Shown in pieces: positions 8,005-17,349 of a stretch of 53,589 bases of DNA. The notes beneath the pieces were generated by a model, which ran no database searches, had not been told where the DNA came from, and saw only the letters and a program-made list of their open reading frames with translations. Source of the stretch: an uncultured Prevotella sp. (GTDB lineage: Bacteria > Bacteroidota > Bacteroidia > Bacteroidales > Bacteroidaceae). The stretch spans positions 1 through 53,589 of the forward strand of contig CALUKU010000023.1 in the NCBI GenBank assembly GCA_944321295.1. The letters run 5' to 3'. Positions within the stretch are counted from its first letter, which is position 1; every line of letters begins with the position of its first letter. Position numbers and translations under genes: made by a program.

Positions 8005-8013
8005 GGACGTTTC

Positions 8014-8997
8014 CTATTGTTCTTCTATCAGATAATCAACCTGATTTACACTTATCCGTGCGTTACGCACACCATGTGGCACACTACGCAAATATATATT
8101 ACATTTCTCGGACGGATTCGCCATCACCTCATTATAGTCGGCAACAACCTTGAATCCTTCAGGACGTATCGCACGGAAAAGGCTTGCGCCAACGGTAAAC
8201 GTTACCGTAACACGCGAGGGGAATGTTCTCAGAGTTTTTCCTTCAGGCATGTTCACCGCTACAATCGGCACCTCAAATTTCTCTTCGGTAAGTATATCCG
8301 GACATATTGATATCTTCACCCGTTCAGGAACATACTTTACACCTTTTATCTTATGCAATGACACGTCCCTGACCAACGTGTCCGTAAGATTTGAGATGTT
8401 CAGACGCTCAGTGCTGATATATTTTATGCTGTCCAATACCTCACGACTTGCGTACACCTCAACAGAATCAGGCGTAAAGAATATCTTTGACAAATAATAA
8501 CTTTGCCCCGGCTCTATTCTCCCGACAAGCTTAATCGGCATGTTCTTTTTCAAGCCGTAATTAAAAAAGTACTCAAGTTTATCGGGTTTTATATTGATAA
8601 TCTGCGACGAATTAAACAACCGCTGAAATATTAACTTCTGCAATTCGGGCGAAGAGATGACACCTTCACCCGTCTTCTTCGCATAATTCTTAAATTTCAC
8701 TTTAACAGGGCTTATCTTGTTTCCGTAAAGATAAGCCAACAATGAAAATCCCTTATCCCGCACCGTTACGCGGACATAGGTCGTCGTGTCACTTGTCAGA
8801 ACGACGTTTTTAGGTATTTCTACAAGTTGAAAAGGAACCTCAACCTCCTTTTCGTACGTTTCATTCAAGGCCATTAACAGCCAGAATGTTCCACTTAAAA
8901 ACAAGAAGAACAAGAAAATCAGAAACTCCCTATTCATCCAACTGAATAGGAAGTTCCTGACGAGCTTAAATGTATGAAACAATTTTAAATCGCCCAT
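8014..8997 (-). CDS. YbbR-like (CdaR-type) membrane-anchored protein
   Basis: There is one membrane segment at about 23-43 (FLIFLFFLFLSGTFWLLMAL), then a long extracytoplasmic beta-rich region with two or more YbbR-type repeats, including VPFQLVEIPKNVVLTSDTTT and FEVPIVAVNMPEGKTLRTFP. In Firmicutes YbbR/CdaR controls the cyclic-di-AMP synthase CdaA; in Bacteroidetes the gene is found with yajC and coaE, as here, and its role is less clear. The start abuts the yajC stop directly (8997/8998). Confidence 0.85.
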   Translation of the reverse strand: MGDLKLFHTFKLVRNFLFSWMNREFLIFLFFLFLSGTFWLLMALNETYEKEVEVPFQLVEIPKNVVLTSDTTTYVRVTVRDKGFSLLAYLYGNKISPVKVKFKNYAKKTGEGVISSPELQKLIFQRLFNSSQIINIKPDKLEYFFNYGLKKNMPIKLVGRIEPGQSYYLSKIFFTPDSVEVYASREVLDSIKYISTERLNISNLTDTLVRDVSLHKIKGVKYVPERVKISICPDILTEEKFEVPIVAVNMPEGKTLRTFPSRVTVTFTVGASLFRAIRPEGFKVVADYNEVMANPSEKCNIYLRSVPHGVRNARISVNQVDYLIEEQ

Positions 8998-9336
8998 TTA
9001 TTTTGCCTGTGCATTAGCAGCGCCCATGTTTGACGCAACGTCAGCAAAAACATAATTCTTGTCTACACGGATAACCACACCCTTAGACACCTCAATTTCT
9101 ACGATATTCGTAGCAAGATCTATCCTCTTAACCACGCCGTAGATTCCACCGCCGGTAACGACGTTGGTTCCTTCCTGAAGACTATTCTGGAATTTTCTTA
9201 TTTCCTTCTGCCTCTTTTGCTGAGGGCGTATCATAAAGAACCACATTATGGCGAAAATCGCCACCATCATGATAAGGAACATGCCGCTGCCGCCTTGTCC
9301 TGACTGCTGGGCTGCCAATAAAACAAATGTACTCAT
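8998..9336 (-). CDS. yajC: Preprotein translocase subunit YajC
   Basis: This small single-pass membrane protein associates with SecDF-SecYEG during protein export. There is one transmembrane helix at about 18-36 (GMFLIMMVAIFAIMWFFMI), directly followed by the family hallmark RPQQKRQKE, and a short cytoplasmic domain with LQEGTNVVTGGGIYGVV. Its 112 residues are normal. It is between nusB (29 bp) and the YbbR-like gene (0 bp). Confidence 0.95.
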   Translation of the reverse strand: MSTFVLLAAQQSGQGGSGMFLIMMVAIFAIMWFFMIRPQQKRQKEIRKFQNSLQEGTNVVTGGGIYGVVKRIDLATNIVEIEVSKGVVIRVDKNYVFADVASNMGAANAQAK

Positions 9337-9365
9337 TTTTTAATCTGATTTTTATTTATTGATTA

Positions 9366-10313
9366 TTACTTCTTCTTCGGTTTCTCTCCCATCGGCTTAA
9401 GCAACACGCCTGTGGATATCAGATAGCGCGCTATACTGTCCAACATGCCATTGATATAACCGGAACTCTTCGGCGTGCTGTAAACCTTTGCCAAGTCTAC
9501 GTATTCGTTTATCGTGACATTAATAGGGATATTGGGGAACGTGAGCATTTCCGCTATCGCGATTTGCATTATCACGACATCCATGTAAGCCAGACGCGAA
9601 AAATCCCAGTTGCGCGACGTTTCGCTCATATAACGCTGATATTGGTCTGCGTTAAGTATGGTTGCACGGAAAAGCTTTCTTGCAAAGTCCTTATCTTCCT
9701 CGTCCTTATATTCAGGCAGCAATTCCTGCTCTGCATCACACTCCGGGCCGAAACGTTTAATGGTCTTAAGCACGAACGTGTCTACAATCTCCTTGTCATC
9801 GTTCCAATACAAGCTTTTTTCTTCCAGCACGTTGTCAAGCTCGTCGTTTTCCATGATGAATGTCTTGTACAACTTACGCCAGAGTTCACGGTCAGCCTCA
9901 TAAGACGTATCATCGCTTGCAATATATTCAGAGTAAATGTTGCTTTGCACTATCTGCGAATACAATTTACGGACAAGCTCCACATCGTCGTCCCAAGTTT
10001 GTTTCTGATTAGCCATAAAGTCACACAACTGTTTGTTTTCTTCAAGCTGGATGACAAACTTATTATCAACGAACTTACTTGAAGGAACCTCGCCGCCCTC
10101 ACGCTTTGACTTTGCAAGTTCCACTTCGTAATGCTTGCGCGCCTCTTTCGACACGGCAACCATCAAAGCTAACAAATAATGATAAAGATGGTATGCCTTT
10201 GAAAGACTGAACAACAATTCTTTCTCAGCTACATCCAAATTTCTGTTTCCGTTTTGATAGTATGCATAGGTTAACTGGACTATCTTTATCCTTATTAATT
10301 CCCTGTTAATCAT
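9366..10313 (-). CDS. nusB: Transcription antitermination factor NusB
   Basis: NusB binds boxA RNA with NusE (S10) for rRNA antitermination. The recognisable NusB fold is in the C-terminal third (about 200-300), with DVVIMQIAIAEMLTFPNIPI, NVTINEYVDLAKVYS and a helix after SSGYINGMLD. At 315 aa it is about twice the length of E. coli NusB because of a helical N-terminal extension usual in Bacteroidetes homologues. It is the first gene of the seven-gene minus-strand operon ending at 5595. Confidence 0.92.
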   Translation of the reverse strand: MINRELIRIKIVQLTYAYYQNGNRNLDVAEKELLFSLSKAYHLYHYLLALMVAVSKEARKHYEVELAKSKREGGEVPSSKFVDNKFVIQLEENKQLCDFMANQKQTWDDDVELVRKLYSQIVQSNIYSEYIASDDTSYEADRELWRKLYKTFIMENDELDNVLEEKSLYWNDDKEIVDTFVLKTIKRFGPECDAEQELLPEYKDEEDKDFARKLFRATILNADQYQRYMSETSRNWDFSRLAYMDVVIMQIAIAEMLTFPNIPINVTINEYVDLAKVYSTPKSSGYINGMLDSIARYLISTGVLLKPMGEKPKKK

Positions 10314-10412
10314 TCTGTATGGACTTTTTCACATTCTACGTTGCAAAAGTAGGTAAAAATAAGAATATCTGCAAGAGAACGCATTATTTTTATCCGTTTT
10401 TTTTGTCAAAGC

Positions 10413-10443
10413 TTGCATGTTAAAATAAAATGTGATAATTTTG
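10413..10443 (+). promoter_or_regulatory. Bacteroidetes-type promoter of the rplY operon
   Basis: CTTG at about 10412-10415 and TAATTTTG at 10436-10443, separated by 20 bp, fit the -33/-7 consensus TTTG / TAnnTTTG. The rplY start follows about 90 bp later. Confidence 0.6.
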
Positions 10444-10531
10444 CACCGCTTTTTCAAGCACAACGTGAAGATTTATTCCGTGTGATGGTGAATTAAGCAT
10501 TAAATTTAACTTAATTTTAGAGTAACACATT

Positions 10532-11140
10532 ATGAAAGAAATTGATGTAACCGGTAAGAAAAGAAGCGAAACCGGAAAGAAAGCTTCTAAGTTGTTGAGA
10601 AAAGAGGGATTCGTTCCTTGCAACCTTTACGGTGAGGCTAAGGACGAGAACGGCCTGCCCAAGGCTCTTCCGTTTGTAGTTTCAATGAAAGAGTTGCGCA
10701 AGATTGTCTACACTCCGCACATCTATGTCATCAATCTGATTATCGACGGCGAGAGCCATACGGCAATAATGAAGGAGCTTCAGTTCCATCCCGTAACCGA
10801 TGCTCTCCTGCATGTTGACTTCTACGAAATCAACGACCAGAAGCCTATCACCATCGGCATACCTGTTAAGCTTAACGGTCTTGCACAGGGTGTACGCGAC
10901 GGTGGACGTATGAACCTTTCCGTACGCAAGCTGAACGTTACAGCTAAATACCAGGATATCCCCGAACATCTCGACATTGATGTTACGAGCATGAAGATCG
11001 GCAAGAGCATCAAAGTCGGCGAATTGCACTTCGACGGCCTTGAGCTTGCTACCAGCAAGGACGTTGTGGTTTGCTCTATCAAGGCTACACGTAAGTCTGC
11101 AGCAGCCGCAGCCAACAGCGACAACAGCGATGCCGAATAA
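10532..11140 (+). CDS. rplY: 50S ribosomal protein L25 (CTC-type)
   Basis: This protein binds 5S rRNA. The N-terminal L25 domain opens MKEIDVTGKKRSETGKKASK, followed by LRKEGFVPCNLYG. The C-terminal TL5/CTC beta domain has ITIGIPVKLNGLAQGVRDGG (about 110-129) and NLSVRKLNVTAKYQDIPEHL. An Ala/Ser/Asp-rich tail ends the 202-residue protein, the long form usual in Bacteroidetes. It is the first gene of rplY-pth-S4-purN; pth follows after 31 bp. Confidence 0.95.
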   Translation: MKEIDVTGKKRSETGKKASKLLRKEGFVPCNLYGEAKDENGLPKALPFVVSMKELRKIVYTPHIYVINLIIDGESHTAIMKELQFHPVTDALLHVDFYEINDQKPITIGIPVKLNGLAQGVRDGGRMNLSVRKLNVTAKYQDIPEHLDIDVTSMKIGKSIKVGELHFDGLELATSKDVVVCSIKATRKSAAAAANSDNSDAE

Positions 11141-11171
11141 ACTACAAACAGTAAGATTCCTAAACTGATAA

Positions 11172-11747
11172 ATGGACAAATACTTAATTGTGGGCTTGGG
11201 TAATCCAGGTTATGAATACGCCGGCACCCGCCACAATACAGGTTTCATGATATTGGACGCTTTCGCTAAAGCGTCCAATATTGTTTTTGACGACCGCCGT
11301 TACGGATTCGTTGCGGAAACAAGTCTTAAAGGACGCAAAGTCATCCTTCTCAAACCGACCACCTTTATGAACTTAAGCGGAAATGCCGTAAGGTATTGGA
11401 TGAACAAGGAAAACATTGCGTTGGAACGCTTGCTCGTCATTGTTGACGACCTGTCGCTCCCGTTGGGAGCCTTACGCCTGAAAGGAAAAGGCAGCAACGG
11501 AGGGCACAACGGCTTAGGTAACATCCAAAGCGTCATCGGCACACAGCAATACGCCCGCCTGCGTGTTGGCATAGGCAACGATTTTCCTAAAGGCATGCAG
11601 GTCGAATGGGTATTAGGCAAATACGACGAAGAAGACATGCACACGCTGTCGCCGAGCATAGACACTGCCGTGGAGATAATCAAAAGCTTCGTTCTGGCGG
11701 GCCTTGACATAACAATGAACCAATATAACAAGCACTCAAATGGCTAA
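11172..11747 (+). CDS. pth: Peptidyl-tRNA hydrolase
   Basis: It recycles peptidyl-tRNA released from stalled ribosomes. Conserved motifs are [19 protein letters not shown] (N11 and catalytic H21), [22 protein letters not shown] and [13 protein letters not shown]. It has 191 aa, normal length. Its last 8 bp overlap the start of the S4-domain gene, so the two are translationally linked. Confidence 0.97.
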   Translation: MDKYLIVGLGNPGYEYAGTRHNTGFMILDAFAKASNIVFDDRRYGFVAETSLKGRKVILLKPTTFMNLSGNAVRYWMNKENIALERLLVIVDDLSLPLGALRLKGKGSNGGHNGLGNIQSVIGTQQYARLRVGIGNDFPKGMQVEWVLGKYDEEDMHTLSPSIDTAVEIIKSFVLAGLDITMNQYNKHSNG

Positions 11748-12162
11748 CGACACTGCAAGGATAGACAAATGGCTATGGGCGGCACGAATATTTAAGACAC
11801 GCTCCATAGCAGCCGACGCATGTAAAAACAGCAGGGTAACGATAAACGGCGTCAACGTCAAGCCGTCGCACATGATAAAAGCCGGAGAAACCATTAACGT
11901 CAAGAAGCCGCCGATAACCTACTCTTTCAAGGTGTTGCAGTGCATCGAGCAGCGCGTGGGCGCAAAACTTATCCCGCAGGTTTACGAAAACGTCACTGAT
12001 CCGAAACAATACGAGATATTGGAGATGAGCCGCATCAGCGGTTTTGTTGACAGGGCACGTGGAACAGGGCGTCCCACGAAAAAAGACCGCCGCAGCCTTG
12101 ACGCTTTCATCGAACCGGCCATGTTCGGCTTCGACGATGATTTTGACGACGATTTCGACTGA
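11740..12162 (+). CDS. S4-domain RNA-binding protein (HslR-like)
   Basis: A single S4 domain (about 6-70) opens [19 protein letters not shown] and has the [13 protein letters not shown] turn that binds RNA. HslR/Hsp15-type proteins bind 50S subunits carrying stalled nascent chains, which fits the overlap with pth, itself a peptidyl-tRNA rescue enzyme. The C-terminal tail is strikingly Asp-rich ([12 protein letters not shown]). The family call is firm and the exact role is inferred. Confidence 0.9.
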   Translation: MANDTARIDKWLWAARIFKTRSIAADACKNSRVTINGVNVKPSHMIKAGETINVKKPPITYSFKVLQCIEQRVGAKLIPQVYENVTDPKQYEILEMSRISGFVDRARGTGRPTKKDRRSLDAFIEPAMFGFDDDFDDDFD

Positions 12163-12225
12163 CAACAACACTTTACCTACCCCCGCAATCCTTAACATCA
12201 ACTAATCAACAAGAACATACGCCTT

Positions 12226-12801
12226 ATGACAAACATCGCAATATTCGTTTCCGGCAACGGAACAAACTGTGAAAACATAATCAAATACTTTTCCAACAAT
12301 GATAAAGTCAACGTCAGCATAGTCATCAGCAACCGTCCTGACGCTTACGCCATTGTGCGTGCCGCAAAATACGGGGTGCCGTGCACTGTACTGTCAAAAA
12401 CGGAAATAAACGACGAGGCTACAATAATGCCTTTGCTTCAGAAGTATGACGTCGACTTCATCGTGCTCGCCGGTTTCATGCTCATGGTGCCTGAGTTCCT
12501 TACAAATAAGTTCAACCGACGGATTGTCAACATCCACCCGTCGCTGCTGCCCAAGTTCGGCGGCAAAGGCATGTACGGACATCACGTCCATGAAGCCGTA
12601 AAGGCAGCAGGCGAAACCGAAACAGGCATAACCATACATTTCGTCAGCAACATCTGTGACGGCGGCGAGATAATAGCCCAATTCAAGACACCTCTTTCAC
12701 CTGCCGACACGCCTGAAGACATTGAAGCCAAAGTGCATATACTTGAGCAGCAGCATTTCCCCGAAGTCATTGAAACTACGATAAAAAGCCTTATCGACTA
12801 A
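12226..12801 (+). CDS. purN: Phosphoribosylglycinamide formyltransferase
   Basis: It transfers a formyl group from 10-formyl-tetrahydrofolate to GAR in purine synthesis. The N-terminus IAIFVSGNGTNCENI holds the GAR phosphate-binding loop. The catalytic triad by homology is N102 and H104 (VNIHPSLLP) and D145 (ICDGG). It has 191 aa. It lies 63 bp after the S4 gene and ends before a strong terminator, making it the last gene of the unit. Confidence 0.95.
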   Translation: MTNIAIFVSGNGTNCENIIKYFSNNDKVNVSIVISNRPDAYAIVRAAKYGVPCTVLSKTEINDEATIMPLLQKYDVDFIVLAGFMLMVPEFLTNKFNRRIVNIHPSLLPKFGGKGMYGHHVHEAVKAAGETETGITIHFVSNICDGGEIIAQFKTPLSPADTPEDIEAKVHILEQQHFPEVIETTIKSLID

Positions 12802-12838
12802 GACTATAACTCACAAACAAAATAAAATTTACTGTGTG

Positions 12839-12877
12839 CCGGTGGCAAAGTGTCTATATTTGACACTTTGCCACCGG
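12839..12877 (+). terminator. Strong intrinsic terminator after purN
   Basis: CCGGTGGCAAAGTGTC (12839-12854) pairs perfectly with GACACTTTGCCACCGG (12862-12877) over 16 bp with a 7-nt loop, then TATTTTT. It closes the rplY-purN operon. The rest of the 347-bp gap up to gdhA holds AT-rich sequence and the gdhA promoter. Confidence 0.9.
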
Positions 12878-13050
12878 TATTTTTATCTACATACCCAACC
12901 AACATTTTTACATGCTTAACGTAATGCGTCATACATGCCTGACTTGCATTACTTATGTAAGCAAAAACCGCAAAACAAAGACTAAACGTAGTAAAAACAG
13001 GTGTTACAATTATAAAAAGACACTATTTTAGCAAAATAATTACCATTTTA

Positions 13051-13081
13051 TTTGTTATTTACCTAAAAAAGTGTACCTTTG
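13051..13081 (+). promoter_or_regulatory. Promoter of gdhA
   Basis: TTTG (13051-13054) and TACCTTTG (13074-13081), separated by 19 bp, match the Bacteroidetes -33/-7 consensus exactly. The start codon follows 67 bp later, giving an untranslated leader of roughly 60 nt. Confidence 0.8.
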
Positions 13082-13148
13082 TCACCGAAAAGGAAACTAC
13101 AGGGTAAAAAAGAAACAAACATATTAACAACAAAAACAACGAATCATT

Positions 13149-14483
13149 ATGAACGCAGCAAAAGTAGTAGAGGAACTCCAGCAGAGATTTCCCAACGAGC
13201 CTGAATACATTCAGGCCGTAAGCCAGGTATTAGGAACGATTGAAGAGGAATACAACAAGCACCCCGAATTTGACAAGGCGAACCTTATTGAACGCCTCTG
13301 CATACCTGACAGAGTGATACAATTCCGTGTGACATGGGTTGATGACAGAGGCAACGTGCACACCAACATGGGCTATCGCGTACAGCATAACAACGTAATC
13401 GGCCCGTATAAGGGCGGTATCCGTTTCCACCAGTCAGTAAACCTTAGCATCTTGAAATTCCTCGCTTTCGAGCAGACTTTCAAGAACTCGCTTACAACCC
13501 TGCCGATGGGCGGCGCCAAAGGCGGCTCTGACTTCACTCCGAGAGGCAAGAGTGACGCTGAGGTGATGCGTTTCTGCCAAGCCTTCATGAGCGAGCTTTA
13601 CCGCCACATCGGTCCCGACGAAGACGTGCCGGCCGGCGACATCGGCGTAGGCGGACGCGAGGTTGCCTATATGTTCGGCATGTATAAGAAACTCACCCAC
13701 GAATGGAGCGGCGTGCTTACAGGAAAAGGCCTACAGTTCGGAGGCTCGTTGATCCGTCCTGAAGCCACAGGATACGGAAACGTTTACTTCCTCGTGAACA
13801 TGCTGAAGACGCGCGGAATTGACATTAAGGGAAAGACCGTGCTCGTCAGCGGAGCCGGCAACGTGGCCCAATACACTATCGAGAAATGTATCGAGCTCGG
13901 AGCTAAAGTCGTAACATGCTCTGACTCTGACGGATACATATACGACCCTGACGGCATCGACCGCGAGAAGCTTGACTACATCATGGAGCTTAAGAACATC
14001 GAGCGCGGCCGTATCCGCGAATATGCCGAGAAATACGGCGTGAAATACGTTGAGGGAGCCAAGCCTTGGTTTGAAAAGGCCGACATCGCACTGCCCTCGG
14101 CTACGCAGAACGAGATAAACGAAGAAGCCGCAAAGGCACTGGTCGCCAACGGAGTGATTGCCGTAAGCGAGGGCGCAAACATGCCGACTACGCCTGAAGC
14201 CATCAAGGTGTTCCAGGACGCAAAGATATTATACTCGCCCGGAAAGGCAGCCAACGCTGGAGGCGTAGCTGTGTCGGGTCTTGAGATGAGCCAAAACTCC
14301 GAGCGCCTCAGCTGGAGCCGTGATGAAGTTGACGCCAAGCTGCACGATATCATGAACAACATCCATGAGAACTGCGTTAAATACGGCACCGAGCCTGACG
14401 GCTACATCAACTACGTCAAGGGAGCTAACATTGCGGGCTTCTTGAAGGTTGCCAAAGGCATGATGGCACAGGGCATAGTATAA
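13149..14483 (+). CDS. gdhA: NADP-type glutamate dehydrogenase
   Basis: It assimilates ammonia onto 2-oxoglutarate to form glutamate. At 444 residues it matches the hexameric ~50-kDa class. Substrate and catalytic lysines lie in GPYKGGIRFH (K88) and LPMGGAKGGSDF (K124); PAGDIGVGGREV and the Rossmann segment VLVSGAGNVAQY (about 235-246) follow. S/D pairs after the Rossmann strand (VVTCSDSDGYIYDP) favour NADP(H), but cofactor choice is inferred. It is monocistronic, with its own promoter and a downstream hairpin. Confidence 0.95.
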   Translation: MNAAKVVEELQQRFPNEPEYIQAVSQVLGTIEEEYNKHPEFDKANLIERLCIPDRVIQFRVTWVDDRGNVHTNMGYRVQHNNVIGPYKGGIRFHQSVNLSILKFLAFEQTFKNSLTTLPMGGAKGGSDFTPRGKSDAEVMRFCQAFMSELYRHIGPDEDVPAGDIGVGGREVAYMFGMYKKLTHEWSGVLTGKGLQFGGSLIRPEATGYGNVYFLVNMLKTRGIDIKGKTVLVSGAGNVAQYTIEKCIELGAKVVTCSDSDGYIYDPDGIDREKLDYIMELKNIERGRIREYAEKYGVKYVEGAKPWFEKADIALPSATQNEINEEAAKALVANGVIAVSEGANMPTTPEAIKVFQDAKILYSPGKAANAGGVAVSGLEMSQNSERLSWSRDEVDAKLHDIMNNIHENCVKYGTEPDGYINYVKGANIAGFLKVAKGMMAQGIV

Positions 14484-14528
14484 CATTGAGAAACAGACGT
14501 CAGCTTACTGACATCTAACACGCCGCAT

Positions 14529-14586
14529 AACCGGCTGAAACGTTACTTTCGTTACAAATAGAACGGACAGGAGGCTTCAGCCGGTT
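14529..14586 (+). terminator. Hairpin after gdhA
   Basis: AACCGGCTGAA (14529-14539) pairs with TTCAGCCGGTT (14576-14586) across a 36-nt loop. It is probably the gdhA terminator, though the tail (ATTACTTTC) is only moderately T-rich. Confidence 0.5.
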
Positions 14587-14704
14587 ATTACTTTCATACC
14601 TTACAGCAAAACATACGGCCAAAAGCACGAGTTTAACATTATTTTGCAGCTAATACATACCTAAAAGGAAATTAAGGCCTAATTTTGCAAACAAAAAAGA
14701 TAAA

Positions 14705-15511
14705 ATGACGAGGACGCTTTTCGTTCCAAAGAGGATATTTTTATTATTAGCAGCCCTTTGCGTATGCATTTTCATAATACTCAACCTGCAAATCGCCGCG
14801 CCGTTCATCCACTCTTTGGCTAACATCGACAAATCAATAATGATTACACTTAACCATGACGGAGGGGTTGGCTCCGACCATTTTTGGAAAACAATTTCGT
14901 CAAACATGGCTTGGGTGCCGGTAGGCTTGGCGCTTATTGCTTCGTTGGTTTACAATAAGAAGAGCCTGCTGTTTTCCGTGCTTGTAATCGTCGGCATAGC
15001 GCTGACTATAACCTTAGCCGACCAAATATCGTCGTCGTTCCTCAAGCCTTACTTCAGCCGACTGCGCCCTTCGCGCAACGAAGAGATATGCGACCTGCTC
15101 CACTACGTCGGTAATTACCGCGGCGGAAGGTTCGGTTTCGTGTCAAGCCATTCGGCCAACGCGTTCGGCATATTCGCCTTTCTTGCCCCAATGTTCAAGA
15201 GCAAGGCCACAAGGATTGTCCTGCTCATCTGGTCGTGCATGGTGGTTTATTCCCGCATTTACCTCGGTGTCCACTATCCCGGCGACATCATTGCCGGCGG
15301 AATTCTCGGTCTTACCGTAGGCACAGGCATGTTTATCGCCGTAAAATGGGCCTACTTCAAGATAGCGGAATACAAAAAGATGACGCCTGAAATAACCGAC
15401 TTTAGGAACAGCATAGAGTCAGGAATAATAACGCTTACCATCGTAACCACCATCCTTTGCCTGCTGTTCTACTATTTCAGCCAGGCCGTACCATTGCCTT
15501 ACACGGTATGA
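14705..15511 (+). CDS. PAP2-family membrane phosphatase
   Basis: The 268 residues have about six hydrophobic segments. The three phosphatase signatures are present: KPYFSRLRPSRN (KX6RP, about 118-129), SSHSANA (about 148-154) and SRIYLGVHYPGDI (about 184-196, catalytic His). Members remove phosphate from phosphatidic acid, undecaprenyl diphosphate or lipid A; the substrate cannot be told from sequence. The C-terminus has one more membrane helix (IITLTIVTTILCLLFYYF). The -7-like TAATTTTG at 14680-14687 lies just upstream of the start. Confidence 0.9.
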   Translation: MTRTLFVPKRIFLLLAALCVCIFIILNLQIAAPFIHSLANIDKSIMITLNHDGGVGSDHFWKTISSNMAWVPVGLALIASLVYNKKSLLFSVLVIVGIALTITLADQISSSFLKPYFSRLRPSRNEEICDLLHYVGNYRGGRFGFVSSHSANAFGIFAFLAPMFKSKATRIVLLIWSCMVVYSRIYLGVHYPGDIIAGGILGLTVGTGMFIAVKWAYFKIAEYKKMTPEITDFRNSIESGIITLTIVTTILCLLFYYFSQAVPLPYTV

Positions 15512-15632
15512 GGTTGTGGAGTTATGAGGTTGTAAGATTATGGGGTTTTACGGTTTTCATATTATCGCATGAACCCCATAACCTTATAACCCAATAACCT
15601 CATAACCGTAAAACCTCACAACCCCATAACCT
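15512..15632. repeat. CATAACC-type simple repeat with inverted halves
   Basis: The stretch holds about four GGTTNTGRGG-type units on its left half (GGTTGTGGAG, GAGGTTGTAAG, ATGGGGTTTTACGG) and their complements on the right (AACCCCATAACC, AACCTCATAACC, AACCTCACAACC). Together they form a long imperfect hairpin between the convergent PAP2 and ComEC genes, overlapping the end of the ComEC gene. It may act as a bidirectional terminator. Confidence 0.6.
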
Positions 15633-17145
15633 TACTTATCCGAAGCATTTTCCTTACGTAAAACGAAAGTACGTAAAGCGAGAATATTATGACATAAACC
15701 AAAGTCAGCTGCAACAGGTTCATGTTTATGCCGTCAATGCTCGCCCCGGGCAACGAGGCAATGAAAGACACCGCAGCGTTCATCCATTCGGCCACACGCA
15801 CAAGCAACAGGCACAGCGCCTTCTGCACCACGGGCAACCATGACGACAACAATAAGGCTGCGGCACCGTAAAGAATGACCGTTGACGCAGGCACGACCAC
15901 AAAATTAGCCAACAGGAAATAACACGAAAAGCGTCCGAAATAATAAGCCACCAACGGTGCTACGCCCACTTGTGCCGCCACAGAAACGGCCGTCATCTGC
16001 CACACCCACCTTACCGCCGACACGTCCCTCGCACGCTGCGGCAAGAGCAGATACAACGGCCGGTAAAGAATTATGATGAACATCACCGACATGAACGACA
16101 TCTGAAATCCTACGTCATAAAAATTCAGCGGATTGGCAACAAGCAGCGCAACGGCCGCCACAGACAACGTGTTAAGCGACATCTTGTCGCGGTTTAGCAA
16201 GCTTATCAGTGAATAAACCGTCAGCATTACCGCCGAACGCACCGCCGACACAGGCAACCCAGCTATGAACACGTAAACCCAAATGGCGCATATTATCAGC
16301 ACCTGTGCCGTCACCATCCTGCTCCTTTTGAAAAAGAGCAGCAGCAACATCGCATAGATTATACCGAGATGTAGACCTGACAACGACAGCACATGCATCG
16401 CTCCCGACACAGAATAATCCTCATTCAGTTCGTCGGACATCGACACCCGCTCGCCAAGGGTCATGGCCGCCAACACCGAATAGCCCTCGCCAACGGCGCC
16501 GAACGACTGCATCCTGGCAAGCAACACGTCCCTGTATCTCAGCGCCGCCAGCTCCGCGCGCTTAACCAAAGACAGACTGCTCAAATCAACTACGGCGCCG
16601 TGCCAACGGTCTGAATAAACGAACGTCGTTGCCGAATAACCATGATAAGTAAGGTAACGGGCGTAATCGAACGTAGAACCGGCGTAATTCGCCGGTTTCT
16701 CCAACACTGACATCACCCTAACACCCTCGCCCACCTTCAGCTGCTCGGCGTTGGCGTCGCGGTAAAAACTTGCCTTAACCTTAAACGGGCGCCCGCCGCC
16801 AACCACAATCATGTCGCACCGCACCGTTTTTTCCGTCATTTCAGGGCGGCTCGACACTACGGCCGAATACTCGGTTTTGCCTTCCGGCAGAGTGATGTTT
16901 ATACACGAAAGCCTGTGCGTCGTCAGACAGCCGCCAAGGAACACTAACGCTGCAAACAGCATTGCGGTCTGCGCCACGCACCACTTGCGCACCAATACGG
17001 CAGCAACAACCGAGGCCGTAAAACATCCGAACCATATCTCAGCCGACAGCAATCCGTAGCTCTTGTCGCCGGCAACAATGCCCACGACAAGAAACGCCAC
17101 CACCCGCAGCATGGGATAAAGCTGTATGCGTCCGTTTGACTTCAT
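15616..17145 (-). CDS. ComEC/Rec2-family protein lacking the metallo-beta-lactamase domain
   Basis: ComEC forms the inner-membrane channel for DNA uptake. This 509-residue protein has N-terminal membrane helices and a DUF4131-type soluble region (about 60-200), then the polytopic Competence domain with GEGYSVLAAMTLGERVSMSD, SGAMHVLSLSGLHLGIIYAM and AGLPVSAVRSAVML. It stops after the membrane domain; the C-terminal metallo-beta-lactamase-like domain of the full-length form is absent, a common state in Bacteroidetes. The frame ends naturally at 15616 and no lactamase-like remnant follows. Whether it supports transformation is unknown. Confidence 0.9.
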   Translation of the reverse strand: MKSNGRIQLYPMLRVVAFLVVGIVAGDKSYGLLSAEIWFGCFTASVVAAVLVRKWCVAQTAMLFAALVFLGGCLTTHRLSCINITLPEGKTEYSAVVSSRPEMTEKTVRCDMIVVGGGRPFKVKASFYRDANAEQLKVGEGVRVMSVLEKPANYAGSTFDYARYLTYHGYSATTFVYSDRWHGAVVDLSSLSLVKRAELAALRYRDVLLARMQSFGAVGEGYSVLAAMTLGERVSMSDELNEDYSVSGAMHVLSLSGLHLGIIYAMLLLLFFKRSRMVTAQVLIICAIWVYVFIAGLPVSAVRSAVMLTVYSLISLLNRDKMSLNTLSVAAVALLVANPLNFYDVGFQMSFMSVMFIIILYRPLYLLLPQRARDVSAVRWVWQMTAVSVAAQVGVAPLVAYYFGRFSCYFLLANFVVVPASTVILYGAAALLLSSWLPVVQKALCLLLVRVAEWMNAAVSFIASLPGASIDGINMNLLQLTLVYVIIFSLYVLSFYVRKMLRISKVMGL

Positions 17146-17349
17146 TCGTCCTTTGTGTCAACTCTTCCACAAAGTTATAACAATTCGCCGTTACCGGCAA
17201 ATGTTCCACCCGTTTTTCATACGGATTTTCAATAAACCCAAATTGTCATTAGCAGTGCAATGTCCGTTTTTTTAACCGGAATTAAAAGAATATACTTAAA
17301 GAAGATGAAATCAGGACATCCAAACAAAATGCGGATCAACCAAATAGAT

